Assembly (NCBI GenBank): GCA_002011035.2 | Contig: MTLY02000003.1 | Coordinates: forward strand, 613,194-677,193 | DNA length: 64,000 bases | Source: Candidatus Hecatella orcuttiae | Lineage (GTDB): Archaea; Thermoproteota; Bathyarchaeia; Hecatellales; Hecatellaceae | Reading direction: 5' to 3' | Part shown: one piece after another, positions 27,417 to 36,393 of the stretch | Numbering within the stretch: the stretch's first letter is position 1 | Layout: every line of letters starts with the position of its first letter | Position numbers and translations under genes: made by a program | Notes under the pieces: generated by a model | The model's database searches: none | What the model was told of the DNA's origin: nothing | The model's input: the letters and a program-made list of their open reading frames with translations, nothing else

Positions 27417-28508
27417 TTGGTTAGAGTTGCAGGTATAGACCCGGGAACTGGAAGCTACGACCTCTGCGGGCTGGCCGACGGAGAGCTCATCCTCGACGAA
27501 AGCATCCCCACCGAGGAAGTAGCCGGCAACCCGAGTCTGCTGCTGGAAGCCTTGAAGGCAGTGGAGCCGCTGGACTTGGTGGTAGGCCCCTCAGGCCACG
27601 GCCTCCCCCTCATCCCCCTTAACCAAGTGGGCCGCCGGGAATACGCCCTTCTAGCCCTCCTCAGGCGGGATGAATGGGGCCTCCGCCCTCACCTAGGGCT
27701 TCGGAAAGTTTTGCGGGAACTGCGGAAATCCCGGTTCAGGGTGATGCTCATCCCCGGGGTTAAACATCTTCCTACGGTTCCGGCTTTCAGAAAAGTTAAC
27801 AGGATCGACCTGGGAACCGCTGACAAGCTCTGCTGCGTTGCCTTGGCCATCGTCGACCAAGCCCGCCGGCTGGGCTGTGGCTACGCGGAGACCTCCTTCA
27901 TCCTCGTGGAGTTGGGCGGAGGTTTCAACGCCTACCTGGCTGTGGACGGGGGGAAAATTGTCGACGGCCTTGGGGGTACCTCCGGATGGCTGGGCTTTCT
28001 CTCCCCCGGCCACTTAGATGGGGAGCTGGCCTACCTCCTCGAGGGGTTTAGGAAAACCCTCCTAAGCCGGGGAGGCGCCGCGCACGTTGCCGGATTGAAG
28101 CAGCTCAGCCTCCAGGAATTCGCTGAGAAGCTGGCTTCGGGGGACGGTCGATGCCGCTTGGCTTGGGAAGCCTACTTGGAGGGTGTGGAGAAAGGAGTCT
28201 CGGTGATGAAGGTCTCCCTGCCAAGGCCGAGGGAAATTCTGCTCTCAGGCCGGGTGGTGAGGATGGACGCCCTGTGGAGGGATGTCCAACGCCGGCTGGC
28301 CTCGCGGGGAAAACTCAGAAAGCTTGGGGGGTTTGCCAAAAAAGCCAAGGAAGCCGCGCAGGGAGCCGCCCTCCTAGCCGACGGCTTGGCGGGAGGAACC
28401 CACAGGAGGCTGGTGGAGTGTTTGAAGCTCAGGGAGGCAGCGGGGACGGTTGTGGACCACATATACCTGGAAGGCTTCGACACGGTGAGGAGAAGCATCC
28501 TAGGTTAG
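27417..28508 (+). CDS. DUF1464 actin-like-fold protein
   Basis: The 363-residue protein has an N-terminal phosphate-binding strand (VAGIDPGTGSYDLCGL) and later glycine-rich loops (VELGGGFNAYLAVDGG, DGLGGTSGW), as in the ASKHA sugar-kinase/actin superfamily. These features fit archaeal DUF1464, which has no proven function. It starts at TTG 27417 after AAGGGAG. It converges on the DUF447 gene with a 4-base gap. Confidence 0.75.
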   Translation: MVRVAGIDPGTGSYDLCGLADGELILDESIPTEEVAGNPSLLLEALKAVEPLDLVVGPSGHGLPLIPLNQVGRREYALLALLRRDEWGLRPHLGLRKVLRELRKSRFRVMLIPGVKHLPTVPAFRKVNRIDLGTADKLCCVALAIVDQARRLGCGYAETSFILVELGGGFNAYLAVDGGKIVDGLGGTSGWLGFLSPGHLDGELAYLLEGFRKTLLSRGGAAHVAGLKQLSLQEFAEKLASGDGRCRLAWEAYLEGVEKGVSVMKVSLPRPREILLSGRVVRMDALWRDVQRRLASRGKLRKLGGFAKKAKEAAQGAALLADGLAGGTHRRLVECLKLREAAGTVVDHIYLEGFDTVRRSILG

Positions 28509-28512
28509 CAGC

Positions 28513-29166
28513 TTAAAGGCTCGCTCCGTGTCCTCGAAGGACTTCTACAAGCTCCTCCATGAGCTTCTCTTTATCGGTCTTGGGAGCGGTTCTCCCCACC
28601 AGCTGCCGGTAGTGGGCGATGAGGGCCAGCAGCCTTCCCGCTTTCGTCTTCTTTCCCGTCTTCAGAAGGAAGGCCACCCTGGTGGCGTGGATGATGCTTT
28701 CGATGAGGGCGAAGGTCGCCCGGCAGTAGGCTTTAGGGCCTGAGGTCAGAGTTCGAACTTTCTCCACTCTGCAAAAGACAGAGGCTCTCTCCCGGTTTTC
28801 TCCCTGAATGTCGACGACGGAGGCCTCCAAGTAGGCGTCAGAGTCCCTCAGCCGCGGGGCGTTCACCTTCTCCGCTTTCTCAAACCACTCCGGGGGGATG
28901 CTGATGCTGGGTTTTTCTCCTTTGAAGGCGGTGTGGAAGAAGATGCGGGGGTCGGCTGTCAGGTTGACGACGCAGTGGCGGCGGCTTCGGAGGTTTCTGA
29001 AGGTCTGGGTGTCGGTGAACGGTCTGATGACCAGTTTCCCCCCCTCATCCAAGGTGACGCCCATGGGCGCGGCGGCGGGCTGCCGGTTGGGGTTGTAGGT
29101 GGAAACCACCGTCTCCACAATGAGGCCGGGGGCGAAGCCCAGCCTCAGAAGCCGTTTTTCCATCAT
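28513..29166 (-). CDS. DUF447 flavin-reductase-fold protein
   Basis: The 217-residue protein starts like an FMN-binding split barrel (VETVVSTYNPNRQPAAAPMGVT) and has NLTADPRIFFHTAFKGE. A helical C-terminal section follows (GRLLALIAHYRQLVG). These are features of archaeal DUF447, a family often found near methanopterin genes. The neighbouring MptE-like gene fits that link. Its reaction is unknown. Confidence 0.75.
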   Translation of the reverse strand: MMEKRLLRLGFAPGLIVETVVSTYNPNRQPAAAPMGVTLDEGGKLVIRPFTDTQTFRNLRSRRHCVVNLTADPRIFFHTAFKGEKPSISIPPEWFEKAEKVNAPRLRDSDAYLEASVVDIQGENRERASVFCRVEKVRTLTSGPKAYCRATFALIESIIHATRVAFLLKTGKKTKAGRLLALIAHYRQLVGRTAPKTDKEKLMEELVEVLRGHGASL

Positions 29167-29224
29167 GGATTTACATGGGGGCCTGTGGAATTTAAAGCCC
29201 CCTCCGCCTAGGAGCCGCCAAAAC

Positions 29225-29318
29225 CTACCATCCCCCTGGGGGAATGCGTTTTCCGCTTTCCTGCGCTTCGGTTACAACGGTGAGATATGGTAGTATGTTT
29301 TCCCACCTTTTTTTTTTC
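29225..29318 (+). ncRNA. Possible small structured RNA ending in a T-run
   Basis: CTACCAT (29225-29231) pairs with ATGGTAG (29287-29293) around a GC-containing interior, and a run of about ten T residues follows near 29309-29318. It lies in the 237-base gap between divergent genes. It could be a small RNA, a leader or a promoter-region coincidence; no family is recognised. Confidence 0.2.
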
Positions 29319-29403
29319 AGCAGGTTTATTTCGGTTCGCAGGGATGTTCCCTTAAGGTTTCCTCCGGAGGCAGAAGCCCCGAAGCCTTGGGTGTCTCCGA
29401 CAC

Positions 29404-30156
29404 ATGGACTACCGCCGCTGGTATCCTCGGTATCGCCGCATAGCCCAAGCCCTGGGTCTAAGTGAAACCCACGACCAGCAGGCAACCGGCCTCCTCGCCA
29501 GCCTCATCCGGGGGAGAGCTCTACGCCCCGAGGCTGTGCGCCGGAGGATGGCAGGCCGGAGGGTGGTGGTGCTGGGGGCGGGGCCTTCTCTGAAACTCGA
29601 CTTGGAGAGGCTGCGGGAAGCCGGCCTTCACAGGAGTAGCTTCCTCGTTTCAGCGGACGGAGCGACCACGGCTCTGCTTGAAGCCGGCTTCACTCCTTCC
29701 TTGGTGGTCACCGACTTGGATGGGAGGCTGGAGGACATAGCGGAGGCTGGGAGGCACGGCGCCCTTTTGACGGTTCACGGCCACGGTGACAACATACCTG
29801 CTTTGAAGAGCTGGGTGCCTAGGATTGAAGGCCTCATCCTCGGAACCACCCAAGTTAAGCCGGAGGGGGAAGTCTACAACTTCGGAGGCTTCACCGACGG
29901 GGACCGAGGAGTCTTCCTAGCGGAGGAGATGGGCGCTAGGGAGATCATCCTAGCCGGCATGGACTTGGGAGAGCGGGTTGGAAGGTTTTCGAAGCCAAGC
30001 CTTGCCTCCGACGTGCCTGCCTCCCTGGTTAAAAGGTTGAAACTTCGAATAGCCAAGGAACTTCTGGAGTGGCTCTCCACCTGGGCTGAGGCTGAGCTTT
30101 GGAACTTCACCTCCGGGGGGGAGGACATCCGCGGGTTTCCTAGGCTGAAAAGCTAA
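29404..30156 (+). CDS. mptE: 6-hydroxymethylpterin diphosphokinase, MptE-like (DUF115)
   Basis: The 250-residue protein contains VVVLGAGPSLKLDLERLR (near residues 50-67), VSADGATTALLEAGFTP and VVTDLDG. These are the diagnostic motifs of the archaeal DUF115/MptE family. MptE pyrophosphorylates 6-hydroxymethyl-dihydropterin, a step toward tetrahydromethanopterin and folate-type cofactors. The adjacent DUF447 and DUF1464 genes fit a pterin or C1-cofactor neighbourhood. ATG 29404 is the start. Confidence 0.88.
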   Translation: MDYRRWYPRYRRIAQALGLSETHDQQATGLLASLIRGRALRPEAVRRRMAGRRVVVLGAGPSLKLDLERLREAGLHRSSFLVSADGATTALLEAGFTPSLVVTDLDGRLEDIAEAGRHGALLTVHGHGDNIPALKSWVPRIEGLILGTTQVKPEGEVYNFGGFTDGDRGVFLAEEMGAREIILAGMDLGERVGRFSKPSLASDVPASLVKRLKLRIAKELLEWLSTWAEAELWNFTSGGEDIRGFPRLKS

Positions 30157-30266
30157 AGCCCTCCCGGATGAGGCGGTGCTCCGGTGGCCCATAGTCTCAG
30201 CGGAATCCTCTTCTTCTAAGGTAACTGTTAAAGCTTGGGAGCCCCATAAAAATTAACGGTGAAACC

Positions 30267-30524
30267 ATGGAAGGAGAATGGCGTGAAGTAGGCCGGGTGG
30301 TTCATTATTATCCGAAGATCGGAGTGGCCGTCGTCGAGCTGACGGGGGAACTCCGCGTGGGGGACAGGATCGCCTTCAAAGGCAGCACCACCAACTTCGA
30401 GCAGCCTGTGGAATCCATGCAGATAGAGCACAAGGACGTGCAGACGGCCCAAGCAGGCCAGTCCATAGGGCTTAAGGTGAAAGAAAGAGTCAGAGAACGC
30501 GACCTCGTCTACAAGCTGGCTTAA
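30267..30524 (+). CDS. Small translation elongation factor-like beta-barrel protein
   Basis: The 85-residue protein matches the EF-Tu domain-2 fold alone (VGRVVHYYPKIGVAVVELT, LRVGDRIAFKG, IGLKVKERVRERDLVYK). There is no GTPase domain. Such stand-alone proteins are common in archaea and lack an assigned role. GTTAAAG near 30227 or TAAAAATT near 30243 may serve as TATA element. Confidence 0.75.
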   Translation: MEGEWREVGRVVHYYPKIGVAVVELTGELRVGDRIAFKGSTTNFEQPVESMQIEHKDVQTAQAGQSIGLKVKERVRERDLVYKLA

Positions 30525-30555
30525 CACCCTCCAGCCGGGGATTCCCAGCGCCTTT

Positions 30556-32943
30556 TCAGCCCTCGGGGAAGAGGGTTACCTGACCTTTCTTCTTCACCGC
30601 TCCAGCCTCTCCACCCTTCAACTGGTCTTCGGTGATGTTGAAAATTTGGAGAACCCTCAACGTAGCGGGAACTATCTGGTTGTCCACGTAGTAGTCCACG
30701 TCCAACCGGTCCGGTTCGGCTAGGAAGTAGGGAACCGCCCTCTGGTAGAGTTTCCCCTCCCCCCGGACGATGAGGTAGCCGACTTTGTCCCCGTAGGTCA
30801 ACTTCCAACCCTTCTCCCTGAGCTTTTTCGCCGCTTCCACGTGAGGAGCCCTCACCTGGTATTCCTCCAAAGGCTTGGTGATGGTCTTCCAGATGATGAG
30901 GTCCTCCACGTTGAAGACTCCCCGCTTGAAGTCGAAGATGCGGCTGCGCACATATTCCACCGCCTTCTCCGGAAGCTCCTCCTTCAAGAGGATTTCCACC
31001 ACTTTTTCCTGCACCTGCTTGGAGGCTTCACACCAGTCCCCCCGGGCTACCTCCAAACCCACGATGTCAACCCTCCCATCGGAGAGGAGCCCCGCGTACC
31101 TCTTCTTAGCCTCGGTGAACAGGACCCGCCGGTAGATGACGGAAGGCCTGATCTCCAAGCCGATTTCCCGGTTTACCCATTCCAGAAACTTCTTCACCTT
31201 GGCTTCCTCGTATTTCACGAAGACGCTGTCGGTGTCACCGTAGACGACCTCCAGCCCATGCTTCCTCGCCGCGGCGATGGTGTCTTGGATGGTCTTCCTC
31301 CCCAAGGCCGCTGTGGCTTCGGCTACTTGGCTCAGGAACCAGCGGGCGCCCCTCCAGCCGCAGTAGCCGTAGACAGCGTTGGTCACCACCTTGACGCTCT
31401 TCTGCCGGGCGTCCAGCAGCTTGTAGTTGAAGCTTCGGGGGTTCAACCCCTCCATCTTGCCGCGGATGTCCGCCCGGGCCTTCATCAGCTCCTCCAACAC
31501 CTGCTTGTAGAACCCCGGGGGCTCCCTTCGAAACCGGTGGCCCACCTCAGGGGTGACGTAGGCTCCCCCGGGAGGCTCGGGCTCTTCGGGGTCTAGGTAG
31601 GTGTCTGGGGAGAGGTTGTACTTGATCATCAGATTGGGGTACATGGCTGAGAAGTCGAACACTGCTATGTCCCTGTGAAGCCCGGGCTCCGGCTCCAGCA
31701 CGGCGCCTCCCTTGTAGGGGTAGTAGGGCTGCTCAACCCTCTTGGGAATCAGTTCTCCGAGGGTCAGGGCCTTCCGGGCCAGATACCAGTCTACTCTGAA
31801 CCCCACCGCCGCGGAGCCCACGTGGTCCGCGGGAAGCCCTATGAGGTTGGAGAGCTGGAAGGCGAAGGGAAGCATCGCCTCCGAAAGACCCATCACCAGC
31901 CGGGTGTTCTGGACGCAGGCCTCCACCAGTCCCCTCCTTTTCTCCCGGTCTTTCCAGAGTTTACTGATCTCCGTCTCCGGGAGGTGGGGGGCCTTTTCAG
32001 AGCCCTCTACGCCCAGAAACCTAGCCACATTCGCGAGGGTTTTGACCTTCACTTCCGGTATGTCTTGGGCGAAGTCTTGGAGGTCCACGTTCGCCCGGCC
32101 GACGACGGACACGTGGCCGTAGAGGCTGGTGTGAGGTTCTCCTCCTGTCCTGTCCAAAGCCAGCTTGACTCCGTGTTTCCCGCATCGGTGGAGCAGATAA
32201 GGGAAGTCCAGCCTGTTGGAGCCGTAGCCCACCAGCACGTCGGGGTCGTAGGCTTGAACATGCTGGACGAAGGATTTCAGGAGGGCTCCGTCGTCGAATT
32301 CCTCCACCTGAAAGGTTTTCACCGCTCCCTCACCGGTGAGGGTGGAAAGCACCAGCACAGGGTCTCTTTCAGGGTTGGGGGACCCTATCTCCGAGTGGTA
32401 CACTGCTGAAAAGGCCAAAACCCTAAGCTTCGGAATGTCCAGCCTCTCCAGCATCCGCGGCTGCGACTTGGCCGAGTAGGCGGCTTTCACCTTGACTCCA
32501 GGAGGAGGGGTGATCTTCTCCCCGTCCACGCTCAGCCAGCCGCAGGGCTTGAGGTCTCCGTGGAGAAGATACTGGGATGAAACCCTGAAGTCGTCGTGGA
32601 GAACGTCCTTCACCAAGGGGTTTTTGGCCAAGACCTTAGGGTATTTTTCTAACGCTTCCTGGCCTACGACCTCAACCCTCACAGCCTTAAGCTCTCTGCC
32701 GAAGTATTTTTTTCTCTCCACTTCCACGGCGACGAGGTCGGAGGCCTTGATGTTTTTCCTCGCCGCCTCGGCCACTTTCTCTGCGTCCTCCTCTCGATGG
32801 GGGAGAAGGTAGAAGGAGGGGTTGAAGCCTCTGTCCGCCACCAGAACCCGGTTTCCCGCTTCGTCCACCCCCCACATCCTCACTTCGGAGCCGCCGTCGA
32901 CTGTCTCGTGGTTTACGTCCAGCAGCCAAAAAGAAACCTTCAC
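30556..32943 (-). CDS. polB: Family B DNA polymerase with a degenerate exonuclease site
   Basis: The 795-residue polymerase has intact motif A (DFSAMYPN, 430-437), the YKGG motif (410-413), motif B (RQKSVKVVTNAVYG, 513-526) and motif C (YGDTDSVF, 568-575), so synthesis should work. The 3'-5' exonuclease motifs are altered. Exo I reads LAFSAVYHSE where DxE is expected, Exo II reads GYGSNRLDFPYL with the Asn lost but the Asp kept, and Exo III reads ACVQNTRL with Tyr to Cys and Asp to Asn. Four of five catalytic positions are gone. A PIP-box-like tail (GQVTLF) suggests PCNA binding. No intein or frameshift is seen. Confidence 0.93.
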   Translation of the reverse strand: MKVSFWLLDVNHETVDGGSEVRMWGVDEAGNRVLVADRGFNPSFYLLPHREEDAEKVAEAARKNIKASDLVAVEVERKKYFGRELKAVRVEVVGQEALEKYPKVLAKNPLVKDVLHDDFRVSSQYLLHGDLKPCGWLSVDGEKITPPPGVKVKAAYSAKSQPRMLERLDIPKLRVLAFSAVYHSEIGSPNPERDPVLVLSTLTGEGAVKTFQVEEFDDGALLKSFVQHVQAYDPDVLVGYGSNRLDFPYLLHRCGKHGVKLALDRTGGEPHTSLYGHVSVVGRANVDLQDFAQDIPEVKVKTLANVARFLGVEGSEKAPHLPETEISKLWKDREKRRGLVEACVQNTRLVMGLSEAMLPFAFQLSNLIGLPADHVGSAAVGFRVDWYLARKALTLGELIPKRVEQPYYPYKGGAVLEPEPGLHRDIAVFDFSAMYPNLMIKYNLSPDTYLDPEEPEPPGGAYVTPEVGHRFRREPPGFYKQVLEELMKARADIRGKMEGLNPRSFNYKLLDARQKSVKVVTNAVYGYCGWRGARWFLSQVAEATAALGRKTIQDTIAAARKHGLEVVYGDTDSVFVKYEEAKVKKFLEWVNREIGLEIRPSVIYRRVLFTEAKKRYAGLLSDGRVDIVGLEVARGDWCEASKQVQEKVVEILLKEELPEKAVEYVRSRIFDFKRGVFNVEDLIIWKTITKPLEEYQVRAPHVEAAKKLREKGWKLTYGDKVGYLIVRGEGKLYQRAVPYFLAEPDRLDVDYYVDNQIVPATLRVLQIFNITEDQLKGGEAGAVKKKGQVTLFPEG

Positions 32944-32981
32944 GCCTCAGCCACCCGGAGGGAAGAATGAGGCCTCGAGAA

Positions 32982-33461
32982 CTATAAGTTTTCTGTGGCG
33001 GAAGGTGGCTTGAGGCGCAGGGACATCACCAGGGCGTTTTCCCCGTCCTCGTAGTATTTTTGAAGGATTTTCCTAGGCTGGAAGCCTAGGGACTTGTAGA
33101 GGCGGATGGCAGCCTTGTTGCTTTCTCTAACCTCCAGCAAGACCTCGTCGACATCCTTGTTTTTGAGGGTTTTCACCAACTCCGCCATCAGCCTCCACGC
33201 TACCCCCCGCCGCCTGTAGTGGGGGTGAACGGCTACGGAGACCAGCCGGGCTGTGTGTCTTCTCTCGACGATGGACGACACGTAGCCTATTATCCTCCCT
33301 TCCCAAACAGCCACTAGGAAGCCTTCAGGGCTGAGGGTCATCAGGTTTTCTAGGAGACTCCTAGGGTAGGCGTCTTTAAAGGAGGCTTTCTCTATTTCCA
33401 CAATCCGCCCTATGTCCTCCGCCCGCACCGGCCTAACTTCGACGCTCGGCATGGCTTCCAC
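32982..33461 (-). CDS. rimI: GNAT acetyltransferase, RimI/archaeal N-terminal acetyltransferase type
   Basis: The 159-residue GNAT protein has VRPVRAEDIGRIVEIEKASF at the N-terminus and the acetyl-CoA loop SVAVHPHYRRRGVAWRLM. EVRESNKAAIRLYKSLGF follows, which is the classic RimI/Nat signature. It acetylates protein N-termini. It lies 38 bases upstream of polB on the same strand, so the two may be cotranscribed. It diverges from pelA. Confidence 0.88.
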   Translation of the reverse strand: MEAMPSVEVRPVRAEDIGRIVEIEKASFKDAYPRSLLENLMTLSPEGFLVAVWEGRIIGYVSSIVERRHTARLVSVAVHPHYRRRGVAWRLMAELVKTLKNKDVDEVLLEVRESNKAAIRLYKSLGFQPRKILQKYYEDGENALVMSLRLKPPSATENL

Positions 33462-33531
33462 GGGCCTTGAAAGGCAACGTACATATATGAAGGTCTGAAG
33501 CTTTTATTTCCTCTACCCTGAGGCAGCCTCC

Positions 33532-34614
33532 ATGAAGGTGCTCAGCTTCGACGCGAAGAAGGGAACAGCCGGCTTGGCCGTGGAGACGCTGGACGACCTT
33601 TGGCACCTCTACAACCTAATCTTCCAAGGGGACATCCTCTACGCCAAGACAAGCCGGGAGATCAAAGGAGCCAACGAAGGGGCGAGGCCCAGCTGCGGGC
33701 GGAGGGTATGGATGACCTTAGGCATCAGGGTGGCCGACGTAGCCTTTGACAGGAGCACTAACAGGCTGAGGGTGCGGGGTCAAATCTTGGAGGCGCCTGA
33801 GCGCTACCAAGGCCTCAAAGGAGCCTACCACACCATAACGCTTCTTCCCCACAGCCTCCTCAAACTCGTCAAAGAAAAATGGCCCCCCTACCAGCTTGAC
33901 CGCCTCAGAAAAGCCTCTCGCGCCGAAGGGCGGCCCTTCATCGTGGTGGCAGCCGACGACGAGGAAGCCTGCGTCGCCGTGGTCAGGCGGTTCGATGTGG
34001 ACGTGAAATTCGAGGTAGCCGCCCGGCTGCCGGGGAAGAGGGAGGCGGGCAGGAGAAGGGGTGCCCTTCAAAAATACTTCGAGGAAGTGTCCAGAGGCTT
34101 GGGTGAGGTTTGGAAGTCAATCCGGGGGCCCATAGCCGTCGTCGGCCCGGGTTTCATCAAGGAGGAGCTCGCTGCATATGTGAGGAAGCATCCAGCCCTC
34201 CGGCCTCCTCCTAGGATAAGCCTCTTCTTCGCCAGCACCGGCGGCTTGGCGGGGGTTAAGGAAGCCTTGAGAAGCGGGGTGCTCCTCAGGTTCTTCAAGG
34301 AAAGCCGCCTCCTCCAAGAGGCAAGCTTGGTGGAGAAGTTTCTAGCCCGCCTCTCCACCCAAGGGAAGACCGCTCTCTACGGGGTGGAAGACGTGGAGAA
34401 CGCAGCGCGCCGCGGGGCTGTGGAAGACCTGATGGTCGTTGACACCTACCTGCGAGGAGGCTCCGACGAGGAGCGGCTTCGCTTAGAGGAGGTCATGAGG
34501 GAGGTGGAGAGGAAAGGCGGAAAAGTCACCATCCTCAGCTCGGAGCATGAAGGCGGCGAAAAAATCCTCTCCTTCGGCGGCGTAGCCGCCTTGCTCAGGT
34601 ACCCGCTGTGGTAG
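33532..34614 (+). CDS. pelA: mRNA surveillance protein Pelota
   Basis: The 360-residue protein has the three-domain aPelota/Dom34 plan: an N-terminal Sm-like domain (GTAGLAVETLDDLWHLYNLI, RRVWMTLGIRVADVAFD), a central domain (FIVVAADDEEACVAVVRRF) and a C-terminal L7Ae-like domain (GKTALYGVEDVENAARRGAV). It rescues stalled ribosomes with aEF1A and ABCE1. There is no GGQ motif, as expected for Pelota. Confidence 0.93.
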   Translation: MKVLSFDAKKGTAGLAVETLDDLWHLYNLIFQGDILYAKTSREIKGANEGARPSCGRRVWMTLGIRVADVAFDRSTNRLRVRGQILEAPERYQGLKGAYHTITLLPHSLLKLVKEKWPPYQLDRLRKASRAEGRPFIVVAADDEEACVAVVRRFDVDVKFEVAARLPGKREAGRRRGALQKYFEEVSRGLGEVWKSIRGPIAVVGPGFIKEELAAYVRKHPALRPPPRISLFFASTGGLAGVKEALRSGVLLRFFKESRLLQEASLVEKFLARLSTQGKTALYGVEDVENAARRGAVEDLMVVDTYLRGGSDEERLRLEEVMREVERKGGKVTILSSEHEGGEKILSFGGVAALLRYPLW

Positions 34615-34673
34615 ATTTGAAGGTTGGAAGCTGGAAGGTAGCCCGCTGTGAAACGGCGTTAACCCTTTCTCAG

Positions 34674-34691
34674 TGTTATGCCATTATAACA
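34674..34691. promoter_or_regulatory. Palindrome upstream of cutA
   Basis: TGTTAT...ATAACA, 6-base arms around a short centre, lies 125 bases before cutA. TGTTATG recurs at 34788-34794 just ahead of the start codon. It might be a regulator site; nothing else is seen in this 202-base gap apart from a TATA-like TTAAAAG near 34767. Confidence 0.25.
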
Positions 34692-34816
34692 TGGAATTAT
34701 TCAGAGCAGCTTCAACCGTGCTGTCGGTGAGGGTTGTTGCGCTTTTTCCGCGGAGAGGGAGAGTCCTTAAAAGTTAGGAAGACGCTGTGTTATGAAAATT
34801 TCAGGGGAAGACCTCC

Positions 34817-35155
34817 ATGGAAGCCATCGTAGTCTACACCACCACCTCCAGCGTGAAGGAGGCTAGGAAGATCGCCCGCCACCTCCTCCGGAGAAAACTG
34901 GCAGCCTGCGTGTCTATCCTAGGCGGTGTGGAGTCGAATTTCTGGTGGAAGGGAAAACTGGACAGGGAAAAAGAATGCATCCTGATGGTTAAAACCCTGA
35001 AGAAACACTACCCCTCGGTGGAGAGGGAGATAAAAAAAATCCACTCCTACGAGCTCCCTGAAATCATCGCCTTCAAAGCATCAGCCGGGCTTCGGGATTA
35101 CCTAACGTGGATGGCCGAAGCCGTGGAGGCTGGGCCTCCAGAGGAAAAAGGATGA
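34817..35155 (+). CDS. cutA: CutA divalent-ion tolerance family protein
   Basis: The 112-residue protein contains YTTTSSVKEARKIARHLL, AACVSILGGVESNFWW and YELPEIIAF, the diagnostic signatures of the trimeric CutA1 family. Members are small stable trimers linked to metal tolerance, although the biochemical role is still debated. Its TGA overlaps the ATG of the downstream protease gene by four bases. Confidence 0.92.
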   Translation: MEAIVVYTTTSSVKEARKIARHLLRRKLAACVSILGGVESNFWWKGKLDREKECILMVKTLKKHYPSVEREIKKIHSYELPEIIAFKASAGLRDYLTWMAEAVEAGPPEEKG

Positions 35156-36285
35156 GCATGAACGCTGGGCTGACGGGGCAGGGAAACCTGCTGATTCTGC
35201 TTTTCCTCCTAGCTTGGCTTCTAATATACTCCTTGGGAAGCCGGTTTAGGCTGAGGGAACGCGGCTTAGACATCAAGCCCTTCATCCTCATCCTCAGGAC
35301 TAAAAAAGTCAACGGGCTTCTGGAACTCCTAGCCGGCAAGCTCAGACGCCCCCTGCCCGTGATGAGCAACATCTCCTTGGTCCTCGGGGTCGGCTTAACA
35401 GCCTTCGCCACCTACATTTTCGTGAAAAACCTTTACTCCTTCTTCTTCCGGGTGGAGGAAGCTTTCCCCATCTTCCCCGCGGTGCCGGTTCTGACCATCC
35501 GGGAAACCCTGCCCTACTTCCTCCTCTCCGCCGGCATCATCATCCTCGTCCACGAATTCGCCCACGGCGTGGTGGCGAGACATGAAAAAGTCGACGTCAA
35601 ATCCGCGGGCATAGTCCTCCTAGGCTTGATTCCCGGCGGTTTCGTGGAGCCTGACGAGGAAAGCTTCAAAAAAGCGGAGAGGGAGAAAAAGCTCAGGATC
35701 CTAGCCGCAGGCTCCTCAGCCAACCTAGTCTTCGGCCTGCTCATGATTCTCCTCATCGTCGCTCTCTTCCCCCCAGCCGGGGTCATGGTCAACCAGGTGG
35801 TGGAGGAAAGCCCCGCGGCGGAGGCAGGGCTTCAAGCCGGAGACATCATCAAATCCGTCAACGGTGTTCCCACTTCTCACCTGGAAGCTTTCCGGAGGGA
35901 GATGGAGAAGGTTTCAGTGGGCTCCACCGTGGTGCTGAGGGTTGAATTCCACAACGGCACCCAAGCCGACTTGGCCGTGGCCACCATGGGGGCGGAGGAC
36001 GATGAGACCCGGGCTATCGTAGGCATCTACCCCTCCAACTACGTGAGGTTCATGAACTACTACTGGGCTGTTTTCTGGGTCCAAGTCTGGTCCATCAACA
36101 TCGCCATCTTCAACATGCTTCCCATCTACCCGCTGGACGGAGACGGCTTCTTCTACCATCTTGCGGAAAAATACGTCGGGCAGAGAGCCCGGCTTCTCCG
36201 CGTCGGCCTCACCGGCTTCTACCTTCTCCTCCTCGGACTGAACATCACGCTGACATTTATGAGGTTCGGCTTCATATCCATATAA
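35152..36285 (+). CDS. Site-2-type membrane metalloprotease (M50) with PDZ domain
   Basis: The 377-residue membrane protein has the zinc-binding HEFAHG motif near residue 134 and the third ligand motif YPLDGDGF near residue 327. A PDZ domain lies between them (VEESPAAEAGLQAGDIIKSVNG, about 222-245). Several hydrophobic helices complete it. Such proteases cut transmembrane regulators. The ATG at 35152 overlaps the cutA stop (ATGA), which makes it a better start than the in-frame upstream ATG at 35107. Confidence 0.9.
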   Translation: MSMNAGLTGQGNLLILLFLLAWLLIYSLGSRFRLRERGLDIKPFILILRTKKVNGLLELLAGKLRRPLPVMSNISLVLGVGLTAFATYIFVKNLYSFFFRVEEAFPIFPAVPVLTIRETLPYFLLSAGIIILVHEFAHGVVARHEKVDVKSAGIVLLGLIPGGFVEPDEESFKKAEREKKLRILAAGSSANLVFGLLMILLIVALFPPAGVMVNQVVEESPAAEAGLQAGDIIKSVNGVPTSHLEAFRREMEKVSVGSTVVLRVEFHNGTQADLAVATMGAEDDETRAIVGIYPSNYVRFMNYYWAVFWVQVWSINIAIFNMLPIYPLDGDGFFYHLAEKYVGQRARLLRVGLTGFYLLLLGLNITLTFMRFGFISI

Positions 36286-36393
36286 AATCCTTTGCTTTGT
36301 TCACCCAAACCGGATGGCTGCCATCTTTCCCTCACCCACGAAGAATAAAGGACGTAGAATGATACTTGGAAGCTTCTGGCTGAAAGTAGGAAG

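Noticed and set aside
30841-32409. Two forward frames of about 250 codons inside polB
   Set aside because: Polymerase motifs on the reverse strand establish the real gene; these are GC-driven shadows.
35107-35151. ATG at 35107 as start of the site-2 protease
   Set aside because: It overlaps cutA by 49 bases and adds a polar stretch before the first membrane helix; the ATGA overlap at 35152 is more natural.
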